From positions 124,001 to 188,000 of the forward strand of contig NZ_AUEG01000002.1 in the NCBI RefSeq assembly GCF_000425865.1: DNA of 64,000 bases. Reading direction: 5' to 3'. Under the pieces are notes generated by a model, which saw only the letters and a program-made list of their open reading frames with translations, was not told where the DNA came from and did no database searches. The DNA is from Lacticigenium naphthae DSM 19658 (lineage in GTDB: Bacteria; Bacillota; Bacilli; Lactobacillales; Carnobacteriaceae_A). A program made the translations under genes and the position numbers. Below, piece by piece: positions 27,717 to 36,623 of this stretch (its first letter is position 1; the number at the start of each line of letters is the position of its first letter).

Positions 27717-28883
27717 TTATTTTTTCATGTACTGACGAATATCATCTGCTATTCCTGCTAAATAAACAGGACCGGGATCTGTTTGTCCATCTAATTCACG
27801 AGTAGATCCATCGATCGGTAAGGCGTCTTCAAACGATGCCTCGTATTCTTCAATGGATAACTCCCTGCGATCATTTAACATTTTTCCATGTTCTGTTGTC
27901 AGTAATTGTTTTTTGTAATTTGGTTGCAGTGTCCCACTGAAGAATTCACCTACTGCACCTGATCCATAACTAAAGAGTCCAATCCTGGAACCTGCTGGTA
28001 ATTCTTCGCCTTGCTCTAAAAGAGAAAGTAAGTTGAGGTAAAGGGCACCTGTATAAACATTACCTACTATACGATTGTAGACAATACTCTCTTCGTAGTG
28101 CCTCTCTAAACGCTCTTTATTTTCTGCGGTGGCTGATTCTAATACAGCACCCAAAGCTTTTCTTCCCATTTTTGTATAGGGAAGGTGAAAACACAAAGCT
28201 TCAAAGTCGTCTAATGAGCGATTCGTTTTTTCTTGGTAGTCTTTCCAGACACGTAGAAAGAATTCAATATACGCTTGATTAGAGAATTTTCCATCAACTT
28301 TAGCTTTATCAGAATACAGGGGACGCCAAAAGTCCATGATATCGCTTGTATACATGGCGCTAGTAGGGTCAATGGCCAATATGCGCGGATTTGCACTGAT
28401 CAATAAGGCAACCGCTCCAGCTCCTTGTGTTGGCTCTCCACCTGTATTCAATCCGTATTTTGCGATGTCTGATCCGACCACCAATACTTTCCTATCCGGA
28501 TTCATCGTGATGTGACCCATGGCCATTTGGATTCCCGCTGTCGCTCCATAACAAGCTTGTTTTAATTCAAAGGCTCGTGCTTGCGATTGGATATCTGTTA
28601 AATGATGGACCCATACGGCTCCAGATTTTGAGTGGTCCACGCCAGATTCCGTTCCAAGCAATACCATGTCGACTGCATTTCTGTCTTCTTCATCTAAAAT
28701 TTTCAAAGCTGCATTCGCTGCCATGGTAACAGCATCTTGTGTGAGCGGTGCGATGGCCATTTTATCTTGTCCAATACCAATCGTATATTTTGCTGGATCT
28801 ATTTTGCGTGCTTCAGCTAGTTTTTTCATATCTACATGTATGTGAGGTGTATAAAATCCAATTTTATCAATTCCAATATCCAC
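27717..28883 (-). CDS. mvaS: Hydroxymethylglutaryl-CoA synthase
   Basis: This 388-residue enzyme is a bacterial HMG-CoA synthase. The nucleophile is C111 in LKQACYGATAGIQMAMGH, the catalytic Glu is E79 in LLGTESGVD, and the histidine lies in ALCFHLPYTKMGRKAL. It condenses acetyl-CoA with acetoacetyl-CoA to give HMG-CoA for mevalonate synthesis. Its partner mvaA is on the opposite strand about 3 kb away, so the two are not one operon. A GGAGGAA ribosome site precedes the ATG. Confidence 0.95.
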   Translation of the reverse strand: MDIGIDKIGFYTPHIHVDMKKLAEARKIDPAKYTIGIGQDKMAIAPLTQDAVTMAANAALKILDEEDRNAVDMVLLGTESGVDHSKSGAVWVHHLTDIQSQARAFELKQACYGATAGIQMAMGHITMNPDRKVLVVGSDIAKYGLNTGGEPTQGAGAVALLISANPRILAIDPTSAMYTSDIMDFWRPLYSDKAKVDGKFSNQAYIEFFLRVWKDYQEKTNRSLDDFEALCFHLPYTKMGRKALGAVLESATAENKERLERHYEESIVYNRIVGNVYTGALYLNLLSLLEQGEELPAGSRIGLFSYGSGAVGEFFSGTLQPNYKKQLLTTEHGKMLNDRRELSIEEYEASFEDALPIDGSTRELDGQTDPGPVYLAGIADDIRQYMKK

Positions 28884-28992
28884 AACTATTCCTCCTCAAG
28901 GCTTCCTTCATTCCTTTACTTTTATTTAGTATACGCTTTGTTCTTTAAAAAAAGATTAAGATAATTTTTTTTCTGGTTCAGAGTATATTATT

Positions 28993-29020
28993 TTGCTATT
29001 TGTAACGCTTTCGTTATAAT
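28993..29020 (+). promoter_or_regulatory. Promoter of the YtxH-like gene with overlapping cre-like sequence
   Basis: TTGCTA (28993-28998) and TATAAT (29015-29020) are separated by 16 bp. The spacer includes TTGTAACGCTTTCG (29000-29013), matching the CcpA cre pattern at about 12 of 14 positions on the reverse strand. The cre assignment is weak. Confidence 0.5.
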
Positions 29021-29059
29021 GATGGAAGAACGTACTAATGATTAAAAGGAGGAAATGAA

Positions 29060-29407
29060 ATGCCCGGTTTTGTAAAAGGTGTTGTGATCGGAGCCGCTTT
29101 AGGATTATTATTAGCTCCTAAATCAGGTCAAGACTTACGTGATGATTTAATGAGTAAAATGAATGAATCAAAAGGAAGAGCAAAAGATTATTCTGGTGTT
29201 GCACGCGAAAAAGGTTCAGATGTTCAACGTACAGCTAAAGAAGCAACAGAAAACATCAAAGTGACCTTAAAAGAAACAGCAGAAGAAATGAAAAGCCAAA
29301 TGAAACAAGCTTCCGAAAAGATTCATCAAGAAGCAGATAAAGTAAAAACAGAAGCACACGATACGAAAGAAGAAATGGATCAAGATGCTCCTTCTACAAC
29401 TGCATAA
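29060..29407 (+). CDS. YtxH domain-containing stress-type protein
   Basis: This 115-residue protein has a short N-terminal hydrophobic segment (GFVKGVVIGAALGLLLAPKS, about 3-22), typical of YtxH/gas-vesicle-like proteins. A long, highly charged, helical Lys/Glu-rich tail follows, predicted to be coiled coil. Members are often general-stress proteins anchored at the membrane; the molecular role is unknown. It has its own promoter, a GGAGG ribosome site and a strong terminator. Confidence 0.8.
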   Translation: MPGFVKGVVIGAALGLLLAPKSGQDLRDDLMSKMNESKGRAKDYSGVAREKGSDVQRTAKEATENIKVTLKETAEEMKSQMKQASEKIHQEADKVKTEAHDTKEEMDQDAPSTTA

Positions 29408-29417
29408 TGTAGATCAA

Positions 29418-29460
29418 GAAAAGACCACGGAAGGATTTCTTCCGTGGCCTTTTCTTTTTT
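29418..29460. terminator. Terminator after the YtxH-like gene
   Basis: AAAAGACCACGGAAG pairs with CTTCCGTGGCCTTTT around a short loop, followed by CTTTTTT. It also lies at the 3' end of the convergent gene. Confidence 0.85.
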
Positions 29461-29463
29461 AAC

Positions 29464-30438
29464 TTACGATTCTCTTTTGACAATTTCTATCCCTGCACTT
29501 GCAGATAAATCGTGTATGGCTGTCCCTTTTTCCTTATCCGTAAAGATGATCTCCACTACACCGGATAAGCCTTCTTTGATCACTTGATTCATTTCACCAA
29601 TAACAGGGGCAATTAATTCACCCGCCTCTGTTTGACGAGCATAAATTTCTAAGCGTGCTCTGCTGTTTTCCAAAATATACGTAACCTCTTGTTCCGTGCC
29701 CGTTACTTTTTCTATTGAAGAGTCAGTGTACGTAGCAAATCGATATTCCTTCCCCTCATGACGGAAGTTACAGATAAACCCATAGAAAGACGTGAAGTGA
29801 AAAGGGATATGTGCTTCTGAAAAGAACAGGCTCATTGTCGGATCAGCAAAGTGATTACTTTGGATCCAGACATACTCCTTTGGAAAAGACGTGCCCCAAT
29901 CTTTTTCAACATAACCTTTGCCCCCATCAAAAGAGATCGCTTCTTCAAATATCCGCATGTTCCCCTTTAGTGAATGATTCATGCTTAAGATCCCGTGGTA
30001 ACACTCCATCTTCGGAAGATAGCTAAACGGACCCATAATAGTTGGTTGACTAGCGGTTGTTTCTATCGGTGTCCATTCGCCAAACTGGAGCTGTCCCTTT
30101 ATATCGACTTGCTCATCTTTTAAATCGACCTGAATAAATTTTTGGGTAAATATATTCCCTCCTATTTGAACACCAAAAGGCGACTCTACAGCAACAAATT
30201 CTTCTACTGCATACCGTTTAAATCCCGTTTTCGTCTGTTTGTGGCCTTTTTCATCCGTATGCACAACAATATATTGCACAAAACTGTGCGGATCTTGCTT
30301 AGTTAGACTAATGCCAGGAATCAAGGATAAGGTGGTTTTTTGATCAGCGGTCACCTGTTTGTAATACCACCCTTCAAAATAATTCTTTTTCTTCCCTTTT
30401 CCCTGAAAGACAATGGGATTCTTCACTTTTTCAAACAT
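29464..30438 (-). CDS. Tocopherol cyclase family protein
   Basis: This 324-residue soluble protein begins MFEKVKNPIVFQGKGKKKNY followed by FEGWYYKQVT. The F-E-G-W-Y-Y-K element and later YVEKDWGTSFPKEYVWIQSN are hallmarks of the tocopherol cyclase-like family. Plant members cyclise tocopherol precursors, but Firmicutes do not make tocopherols, so the substrate here must differ, or the fold may be used for lipid binding. It is monocistronic. No signal peptide is visible. Confidence 0.8.
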   Translation of the reverse strand: MFEKVKNPIVFQGKGKKKNYFEGWYYKQVTADQKTTLSLIPGISLTKQDPHSFVQYIVVHTDEKGHKQTKTGFKRYAVEEFVAVESPFGVQIGGNIFTQKFIQVDLKDEQVDIKGQLQFGEWTPIETTASQPTIMGPFSYLPKMECYHGILSMNHSLKGNMRIFEEAISFDGGKGYVEKDWGTSFPKEYVWIQSNHFADPTMSLFFSEAHIPFHFTSFYGFICNFRHEGKEYRFATYTDSSIEKVTGTEQEVTYILENSRARLEIYARQTEAGELIAPVIGEMNQVIKEGLSGVVEIIFTDKEKGTAIHDLSASAGIEIVKRES

Positions 30439-30529
30439 ATATTTCCCTCCTTTTCCTCACTCTCTTTTAGTATAGACAAAAATAAAGGATGAGCCTATTT
30501 TATCGCTCACTCAAACACAAAACACACCC

Positions 30530-30570
30530 CAAACAAGAGTCTATTGACTCTGTTTGGGGTGCGTTGCTTT
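30530..30570 (-). terminator. Terminator of the CoA-disulfide reductase gene
   Basis: GCACCCCAAACA-GAGTC and GACTC-TTGTTTGGGGTGTG form a long stem with loop TATTG on the minus strand, followed by TTTTGTGTTT. Confidence 0.75.
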
Positions 30571-30584
30571 TATCGTGTAGGTAT

Positions 30585-33068
30585 TTAAATGAAGAGGTTC
30601 ATGTTTGAATTAGTTGTGTCGCCGATATAAGCAGCAACCCCACCAAACTCTACTCCATCGATCAATTCTTCTTCTTGAATACCCATTAGGTCCATACTCA
30701 TGGTACAAGCGACCATTTTGACGCCCATTTTTTGTGCTTGAGCAATCATTTGCGGTAAGGAATCTACATTGTGTTGTTTCATTACTTTTTGAATCATTTT
30801 TGTGCCCATTCCACCCATATTCATTTGTGAAATCGGTAATTCATTGACATTGCTTGGTAAGAACTTGTCGAACATTTTAGCAAAGCCTGTTTTTTTCAAT
30901 TTAGGACCGTTTTCTTTCTTAAGAATATTGAGTCCCCAGAATGTAAAGAACATAGTTACTTCTTTACCATAAGCAGCCGCACCATTTGCAATGATGAAAG
31001 AAGCGATCGCTTTATCAAAATCGCCATCAAAGACGACCATTGTTGCGCCATCTTTTGCTTGAATCGGAGCAGGAGCTGTCTCTGCTGTGTTTCCAGGTGT
31101 GTTCTCAGCTGAAACACGGCCTTTAGCGAGATGAGCTTTCACAATTTTTCCATCTATTTCTGATGAAATCAAGGTGTTGTTCGTATTTTTTGTCCATGCT
31201 TCGATATCTTTCAAGAAACCAAAATCGCTTGCTTCAATATACATTTCTTGACCAGTTTCCATTGCATCGATGGTTTCTTTCACTTTCAAGATCGGGCCTG
31301 GACATTGTAGTCCGCAAGCGTCGACTGTAATGACATTTTGTTTGGCTTGTGTATTGATCTCGCTATTTGGCTGATGATTCAAATTCACTTCAGCTACCTC
31401 TTTTTCTGCTTCCTTGGGTTTAATTTCCACATAAGCAGTTTTATAGGTTTTATATCCGCCGTCTAGATTTTTTACATCGAAGCCGTTTTGCATTAATATA
31501 CGAGCTGCGTTGTAACCGCGGTGCCCTACTTGACAGTAGACATATACCGTTTTATCTTTTGGCAATTCGTTCATGCGTTCACGGATTTGGTCTAGCGGAA
31601 TATTTACCGATCCGGCAAGAGTCCCTGTAGCTTGTTCGAATTCTTCTCGAACGTCTAAGAATAATGCTCCGTCTGCAATGAGTTGATCCACTTCGTGCCA
31701 TTGGAATGAGTGTACAGTTCCTTTTAAGAGGTTGCCAGCTGCATAACCCGCAATGTTCACTGGATCTTTTGCTGAAGAATAAGGCGGTGCATATGCTAAT
31801 TCTAAGGTTGGTAAATCAAATATTGTTGCATGTAATTTCATTGCCGTTGCAATGACATCGACACGTTTTTCTACGCCGTCCATCCCGATTGCCTGAACAC
31901 CATATATTTTTCCTTCTGGTGAGAAGAGTAATTTAATGTCCAATGGAGAAGCTCCTGGGTAGTATCCTGCATGAGAATTTGGATGGATATGAACAACTTC
32001 ATAATCTAATCCTAATCGTTTCAATGTTTTTTCATTGTTACCTGATGAGGCAACAGTCAATTGGAAAACTTTCGCTACAGAAGTTCCTAATGTTCCTTCA
32101 TAAGAGATGTCTTCTCCATTAAAATGGTCAGCTAGAATTCTGCCTTGACGGTTTGCAGGCCATGCTAGAGGAACCAATGTCGCTTGTCCATTGATGAAAT
32201 CTTTGACTTCGATCACATCTCCGATTGCATAAATATCTTCTGCACTCGTTTGCAACTGTTTGTTTACTACGATCGATCCACGTAGTCCGATTTCTAATCC
32301 AGCTTGTTTGGCTAATTCACTTTCAGGTGTCACTCCGATAGACAAGATGGTCATATCTGATGCGACTGTTTTTCCACTGCAGAGACGAATTTCTTTGCCG
32401 TTTTTTTCAAAAGAATCGACACCATCATTCAATACTAAGTTGACGCCATACAATTCGATATGACTATGGATCAATTGCGCCATTTCAAAGTCGACTGGTG
32501 CCATGACCTGATCAGTCATTTCGATAACGGACACATCTAAACCGAGTTCATGTAAGTTTTCCATCATTTCTAATCCGATGAAACCTCCACCAATGACAGC
32601 TACTTTTTTCACTTGATTATTTTCTACATATTCTTTGATAGCATCCATATCCGGTATATTTCTTAATGTGAAAATATTATTCGCTTCATTTACTCCTTTA
32701 ATGGGAGGAGCAATCGGACGTGCACCGGTAGATAATACTAATTTGTCAAATGTTTCTTTATAAGTATTGCCTGTTTGATGATTTTTGATCATGACACTTT
32801 TTTCATCTTTATCTATACTGATTACTTCATTGAAATTGCGAACGTCCAGATTGAATTTTTTAGACATCCCATCAACTGTTTCTAAAAGAAGTGAGTCTCT
32901 CTCTTTGATGGTTCCACCAATGTGATAAGGCAGACCACAGTTTGCAAAGGAAATATATTCCCCTTTTTCTAATAAGATGATTTCGTCTTGTTCATTTAAA
33001 CGTCTTAAACGAGCTGCGGCAGTGGCTCCACCAGCAACCCCTCCAACAATAATAATTTTACGTGACAT
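30585..33068 (-). CDS. Four-domain CoA-disulfide reductase with rhodanese, TusA and DsrE domains
   Basis: This 827-residue protein has, in order, an FAD/NAD(P)H disulfide reductase (1-445) with GGVAGGATAAARLRR and the redox cysteine C44 in FANCGLPYHIGG; a rhodanese domain (about 455-550, C512 in YVYCQVGHRG); a TusA-like sulfur carrier (about 578-650, C585 and C589 in DACGLQCPGP); and a DsrE-like domain (about 674-827, C788 in VACTMSMD). Related CoADR-rhodanese proteins reduce CoA persulfides and disulfides and are induced by reactive sulfur species. Every expected cysteine is present, so sulfur may pass between domains. A CstR-like operator lies in the promoter. Confidence 0.93.
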   Translation of the reverse strand: MSRKIIIVGGVAGGATAAARLRRLNEQDEIILLEKGEYISFANCGLPYHIGGTIKERDSLLLETVDGMSKKFNLDVRNFNEVISIDKDEKSVMIKNHQTGNTYKETFDKLVLSTGARPIAPPIKGVNEANNIFTLRNIPDMDAIKEYVENNQVKKVAVIGGGFIGLEMMENLHELGLDVSVIEMTDQVMAPVDFEMAQLIHSHIELYGVNLVLNDGVDSFEKNGKEIRLCSGKTVASDMTILSIGVTPESELAKQAGLEIGLRGSIVVNKQLQTSAEDIYAIGDVIEVKDFINGQATLVPLAWPANRQGRILADHFNGEDISYEGTLGTSVAKVFQLTVASSGNNEKTLKRLGLDYEVVHIHPNSHAGYYPGASPLDIKLLFSPEGKIYGVQAIGMDGVEKRVDVIATAMKLHATIFDLPTLELAYAPPYSSAKDPVNIAGYAAGNLLKGTVHSFQWHEVDQLIADGALFLDVREEFEQATGTLAGSVNIPLDQIRERMNELPKDKTVYVYCQVGHRGYNAARILMQNGFDVKNLDGGYKTYKTAYVEIKPKEAEKEVAEVNLNHQPNSEINTQAKQNVITVDACGLQCPGPILKVKETIDAMETGQEMYIEASDFGFLKDIEAWTKNTNNTLISSEIDGKIVKAHLAKGRVSAENTPGNTAETAPAPIQAKDGATMVVFDGDFDKAIASFIIANGAAAYGKEVTMFFTFWGLNILKKENGPKLKKTGFAKMFDKFLPSNVNELPISQMNMGGMGTKMIQKVMKQHNVDSLPQMIAQAQKMGVKMVACTMSMDLMGIQEEELIDGVEFGGVAAYIGDTTNSNMNLFI

Positions 33069-33118
33069 ACTGATCCTCTTTTCCTTTTTTAAAAAGTTTG
33101 TGAAATATTTACTTTACC

Positions 33119-33148
33119 ATTATACCTATACGGGTAAGAGTATGTCAA
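33119..33148 (-). promoter_or_regulatory. Strong promoter of the CoA-disulfide reductase gene
   Basis: On the minus strand TTGACA (33148-33143) and TATAAT (33124-33119) both match consensus perfectly, with an 18-bp spacer. The palindrome TACC-N6-GGTA lies between them. Confidence 0.85.
33123..33136. promoter_or_regulatory. CstR/CsoR-like operator candidate
   Basis: TACC-TATACG-GGTA lies in the promoter spacer next to the -10 box. It resembles operators of the persulfide sensor CstR, which controls rhodanese/TusA/CoADR genes in Staphylococcus and Enterococcus. No cstR gene is in the window. Confidence 0.55.
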
Positions 33149-33311
33149 TAGTTTTTCTTTATGTAAGTGATTCCACTCACAACTCTTTGAAGCCAATGGA
33201 CTTCTGGCTTTTTCAGAAAACTGGATAGTTATTATATGCACCTTTTAGCCATTTCAGAATGATCCTTGCTATAATAAGGTATAAGTAAAAATTTAGTTAA
33301 GAAGGTGACAA

Positions 33312-33584
33312 ATGGAAGCGACTATGTATTTGACGGAGCTGGAAATACAGTTCAAGTATATTTTAATTGGGAATAAAGCCACTATCGAATTGGCAGTTGA
33401 TCACACTGACGTATTAGTCAATGCAGATGGAGATTTGGATTGTCCACTAGACACTGTCCTACGAAAAAATGATTATTCTCTTACTCATCTAAACGAGTGG
33501 CAAGCCAAAGTCATACGCTTTGTAAAAGTTTTCCGCAATCAAGAAGAAATCATCCACGAAATTGTTTTAAATCAGAATCTGTAA
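33312..33584 (+). CDS. Hypothetical 90-residue protein
   Basis: I do not recognise this family. The product starts MEATMYLTELEIQFKYILIG and contains HTDVLVNADGDLDCPLDTVL, an acidic middle segment with a single cysteine, then basic and hydrophobic alternation compatible with a small alpha/beta fold. GAAGGTGACAA precedes the ATG, and TATAAT lies upstream near 33272. It is followed by its own terminator and is convergent with the Rgg-type regulator. The coding call rests on ribosome site, promoter and terminator together. Confidence 0.65.
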   Translation: MEATMYLTELEIQFKYILIGNKATIELAVDHTDVLVNADGDLDCPLDTVLRKNDYSLTHLNEWQAKVIRFVKVFRNQEEIIHEIVLNQNL

Positions 33585-33595
33585 ACTAAAAAAAC

Positions 33596-33642
33596 AAGCT
33601 CCTTCATGGCAGACTGTCTGTCTACATGAAGGAGCTTTCTTC
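33596..33642. terminator. Terminator between the hypothetical gene and the Rgg-type regulator
   Basis: AAGCTCCTTCATG pairs with CATGAAGGAGCTT around a 16-nt loop, followed by TCTTC. It is placed between convergent genes. Confidence 0.8.
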
Positions 33643-33648
33643 GCTTAT

Positions 33649-34536
33649 TTAACTAGAATAGTACTCATTCCAATAACTTTTGGGGTTCTGTTCAGCTTCT
33701 TGCCAGATAGTCGTTTGATCGATCAGTTGAAATAAATTTTTAGCCTCTTCTTTTTTTTGCGCAGCTTCTTTTTTATTTTGCAATTCTTCTAAACAAACGG
33801 CTTCTTTGATAAGCGCGATACCTAAAAGTAGCGATGGTGTTTTCTCTTTTGCACTTTCTGTCAATTCACTAAAACAGTTGAGTGCCTTGGTGTATTCTTT
33901 TTCATTTAACAAGCACGTGCCGATTTGGAACAAAAAAATTTTTTTTAGTGTAGCTGCTTCATCAAAATCAGCATATTGAGTGAGTTTTTTCAGTACTTGC
34001 GCTGTTAATGACTGCGCCGTTTCGACAGGAAAAACATACAGTATCCCTGCAAGTAAATACATTTCAGATAGATACCATTCTTCAATATTTTCTAATCTGT
34101 CCCAAACTTTTTGGGCAAACTCTTTTGCTGACTCTGTTTTGTTCGTGGTCAATAGCACTTCATAGCCACGACAAATATTAACAACATCTAAAATCAATTG
34201 ATCGTATCGCTTTTTCAAGAACTCTTCTCCACGTTGAATGATATCTTTTACCATTAAAAGAGTGGGTGCGATCACCACTTGCTTATAATCTTTAAATAGT
34301 GCCTCTTTTTCATTCCATTTGTATCCATTTAAAATATACAGAAACTCTTCATGACTCATGTCCATATGATCCAATATTCTTAAGTACTTTAAGACATTGG
34401 GATTGATCTCATCTAGTTCAAATTTCGTATACGTAGAACGCGACATGCTATGATCAGAGATTTGTTTTTGTGTATAAGCTTTATCTTCGCGGATTTTTCT
34501 AAAAGTTGATCCCATAACAGATTCTGTTTCAGGCAT
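33649..34536 (-). CDS. Rgg/GadR/MutR-family transcriptional regulator
   Basis: This 295-residue regulator has an N-terminal helix-turn-helix (GSTFRKIREDKAYTQKQISD and MSRSTYTKFELDEINPN, about 8-45) and a long helical TPR-like C-terminal domain that in Rgg proteins binds peptide pheromones. The ATG at 34536 is chosen because GGAGGAGG lies 6 bases before it. No adjacent gene for a short hydrophobic pheromone was found, so it could be an orphan regulator with a remote or no peptide ligand. Its target is unknown; the 90-residue neighbour is convergent, not divergent. Confidence 0.8.
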   Translation of the reverse strand: MPETESVMGSTFRKIREDKAYTQKQISDHSMSRSTYTKFELDEINPNVLKYLRILDHMDMSHEEFLYILNGYKWNEKEALFKDYKQVVIAPTLLMVKDIIQRGEEFLKKRYDQLILDVVNICRGYEVLLTTNKTESAKEFAQKVWDRLENIEEWYLSEMYLLAGILYVFPVETAQSLTAQVLKKLTQYADFDEAATLKKIFLFQIGTCLLNEKEYTKALNCFSELTESAKEKTPSLLLGIALIKEAVCLEELQNKKEAAQKKEEAKNLFQLIDQTTIWQEAEQNPKSYWNEYYSS

Positions 34537-34644
34537 TTTCATCCTCCTCCATGCCTTCTTCCCATTATATTTAAACGGAAGTAGTCTCAAATAGTATAGC
34601 ACATGTCGGTATCTATTTTTTATTTACGTTTCCAAAACTACCCA

Positions 34645-34686
34645 CAAAAAAGTGGAGTTTTTCCTATTCAGGATAAACTCCACTTT
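34645..34686 (-). terminator. Terminator of the mnmE-mnmG transcript
   Basis: On the minus strand AGTGGAGTTT pairs with AAACTCCACT and is followed by TTTTTT. Confidence 0.85.
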
Positions 34687-34695
34687 GCACTATTA

Positions 34696-36597
34696 TTATT
34701 CTACTTCAATGGCCACTTTTTGAATTCTACCTTGTTCTACATATACCATCAATATAGCAATATCCGATGGGTTTACGCCACTGATACGACTAGCCTGCGC
34801 AATCGTTTCGGGTTGGATACGCGTCAACTTTTCAATAGCTTCCGTTGCTATTCCATTGATGGCTGAATAATCGATATTCTCTGGAATCCGTTTGTTTTCC
34901 ATCCGTTTCACTTTATCAGCTTTCCGGATCGCTTTATTGATATACCCTTCGTACTTGATCGTGATTTCTACTTGTTCTTTCACTTCTTTAGATAACTCTT
35001 TTCTTTCGACAAATTCCATGACATCATCATATTTCACTTGGGGCCTCTTCAAAAAGTCATAAGCTACTATTCCATCTTTTAAAGGGGGTAGATTCTTGCT
35101 TTCTAAAAATGATTGAATCTCTTCAGTTGGCTTCAATCGAATGTTTTTCAATCTTTCTAGCTCAATTGCTGTCTGTTCTTTTTTATCTAGGAAAAATTCA
35201 AAGCGTTCCTGTGATAGCAAGCCTAAATCATGACCCATTTGTGATAAACGGTAATCCGCATTGTCATGACGCAATAACAACCGATATTCTGCACGTGAAG
35301 TCAATAGACGATACGGCTCATTCGTTCCTTTCGTGACCAGATCATCGATCATGACACCAATATAACTATCACTGCGTTTCATAATAAAGGGTTCTTTTCC
35401 TTGTACGGATAGGGCAGCATTCATTCCGGCGATCAGACCTTGTCCGCCTGCTTCTTCATATCCAGAAGTCCCATTCATTTGACCAGCAGTAAATAATCCT
35501 TTAACCAATTTTGTTTCTAAAGACGTCCTCAACTGATAAGGCTTGACTACATCGTATTCGATCGCATAGCCGGTTCGCATCATTTGAGCATCTTCCAATC
35601 CAGGAACTGAACGCAGCACAGCTAACTGGACATCTTCCGGTAAAGAAGAAGATAAACCTTGAACGTAAATTTCATCCGTATCTCGCCCTTCAGGTTCTAA
35701 GAACAACTGATGACGTGGTTTATCGCTGAACCGGACAACTTTATCTTCGATCGACGGACAATAGCGTGCACCTACTCCCTCTACGATCCCTGTGAACATC
35801 GGAGCCCGATGTAAGTTTTCGCGAATGATTTCATGCGAATTCGTGCTCGTATAGGTCAAAAAACAGGAAATCTGATCTTTTAAATAGACACTATCCGGTG
35901 TTTCGAAACTAAAGTGATGAGGCTCCTCATCCCCCGGTTGTTCTTCAGTAACAGCATAATTTATAGAATTTTTGTTAATGCGGGGCGGTGTGCCGGTTTT
36001 AAACCGATCCAGCTCAAAGCCTAATTCGAGAAGGTTTTCAGATAACTTGATCGACGGTTGTGAATTATTCGGACCCGAAGAATATTTTAGCTCTCCGATA
36101 ATGATTTGTCCGCGCGAAGACGTTCCAGCTGTGAGTACAACCGCTTGGGACCGATAAATCGCGCCTGAATTCGTAATGACACCTTCTATTTTTCCATCTT
36201 CTACGATCAATTCATCGACGATCGCTTGCTTTAAATCAAGGTTCGGTGTTTGTTCGATGGACTTTTTCATTTCCTGCGAGTACATATTTTTGTCTGCCTG
36301 GGCACGTAATGCCCGCACAGCTGGACCTTTGGCCGTATTCAACATCCGCATCTGGATGTACGTTTTGTCGATATTGCGGCCCATTTCGCCACCTAAAGCA
36401 TCGATCTCTCTTACAACGATTCCTTTAGCTGGTCCTCCAATAGAAGGATTACATGGCATAAAGGCGATCATATCCAAATTGATCGTGACCAATAAGGTTT
36501 TGCTTCCCATACGCGCAGCGGCTAAGGCAGCTTCTGATCCTGCATGCCCAGCTCCAACAACAATGACATCATAATTTCCTGCTTCATATTGTTGCAT
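34696..36597 (-). CDS. mnmG: tRNA uridine-5-carboxymethylaminomethyl modification enzyme MnmG
   Basis: This 633-residue protein is full-length MnmG/GidA, with the FAD site [21 protein letters not shown] near the N-terminus (about 10-30), [13 protein letters not shown] and the conserved DALGGEMGR, and the C-terminal MnmE-binding region with [17 protein letters not shown]. With MnmE it adds the carboxymethylaminomethyl group to U34 of several tRNAs using FAD and folate. It lies 26 bp after mnmE with AAAGGAG before the ATG, so the two are one transcript. Confidence 0.97.
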   Translation of the reverse strand: MQQYEAGNYDVIVVGAGHAGSEAALAAARMGSKTLLVTINLDMIAFMPCNPSIGGPAKGIVVREIDALGGEMGRNIDKTYIQMRMLNTAKGPAVRALRAQADKNMYSQEMKKSIEQTPNLDLKQAIVDELIVEDGKIEGVITNSGAIYRSQAVVLTAGTSSRGQIIIGELKYSSGPNNSQPSIKLSENLLELGFELDRFKTGTPPRINKNSINYAVTEEQPGDEEPHHFSFETPDSVYLKDQISCFLTYTSTNSHEIIRENLHRAPMFTGIVEGVGARYCPSIEDKVVRFSDKPRHQLFLEPEGRDTDEIYVQGLSSSLPEDVQLAVLRSVPGLEDAQMMRTGYAIEYDVVKPYQLRTSLETKLVKGLFTAGQMNGTSGYEEAGGQGLIAGMNAALSVQGKEPFIMKRSDSYIGVMIDDLVTKGTNEPYRLLTSRAEYRLLLRHDNADYRLSQMGHDLGLLSQERFEFFLDKKEQTAIELERLKNIRLKPTEEIQSFLESKNLPPLKDGIVAYDFLKRPQVKYDDVMEFVERKELSKEVKEQVEITIKYEGYINKAIRKADKVKRMENKRIPENIDYSAINGIATEAIEKLTRIQPETIAQASRISGVNPSDIAILMVYVEQGRIQKVAIEVE

Positions 36598-36623
36598 AGT
36601 CTATCTCCTTTTCTTTATCGCTC

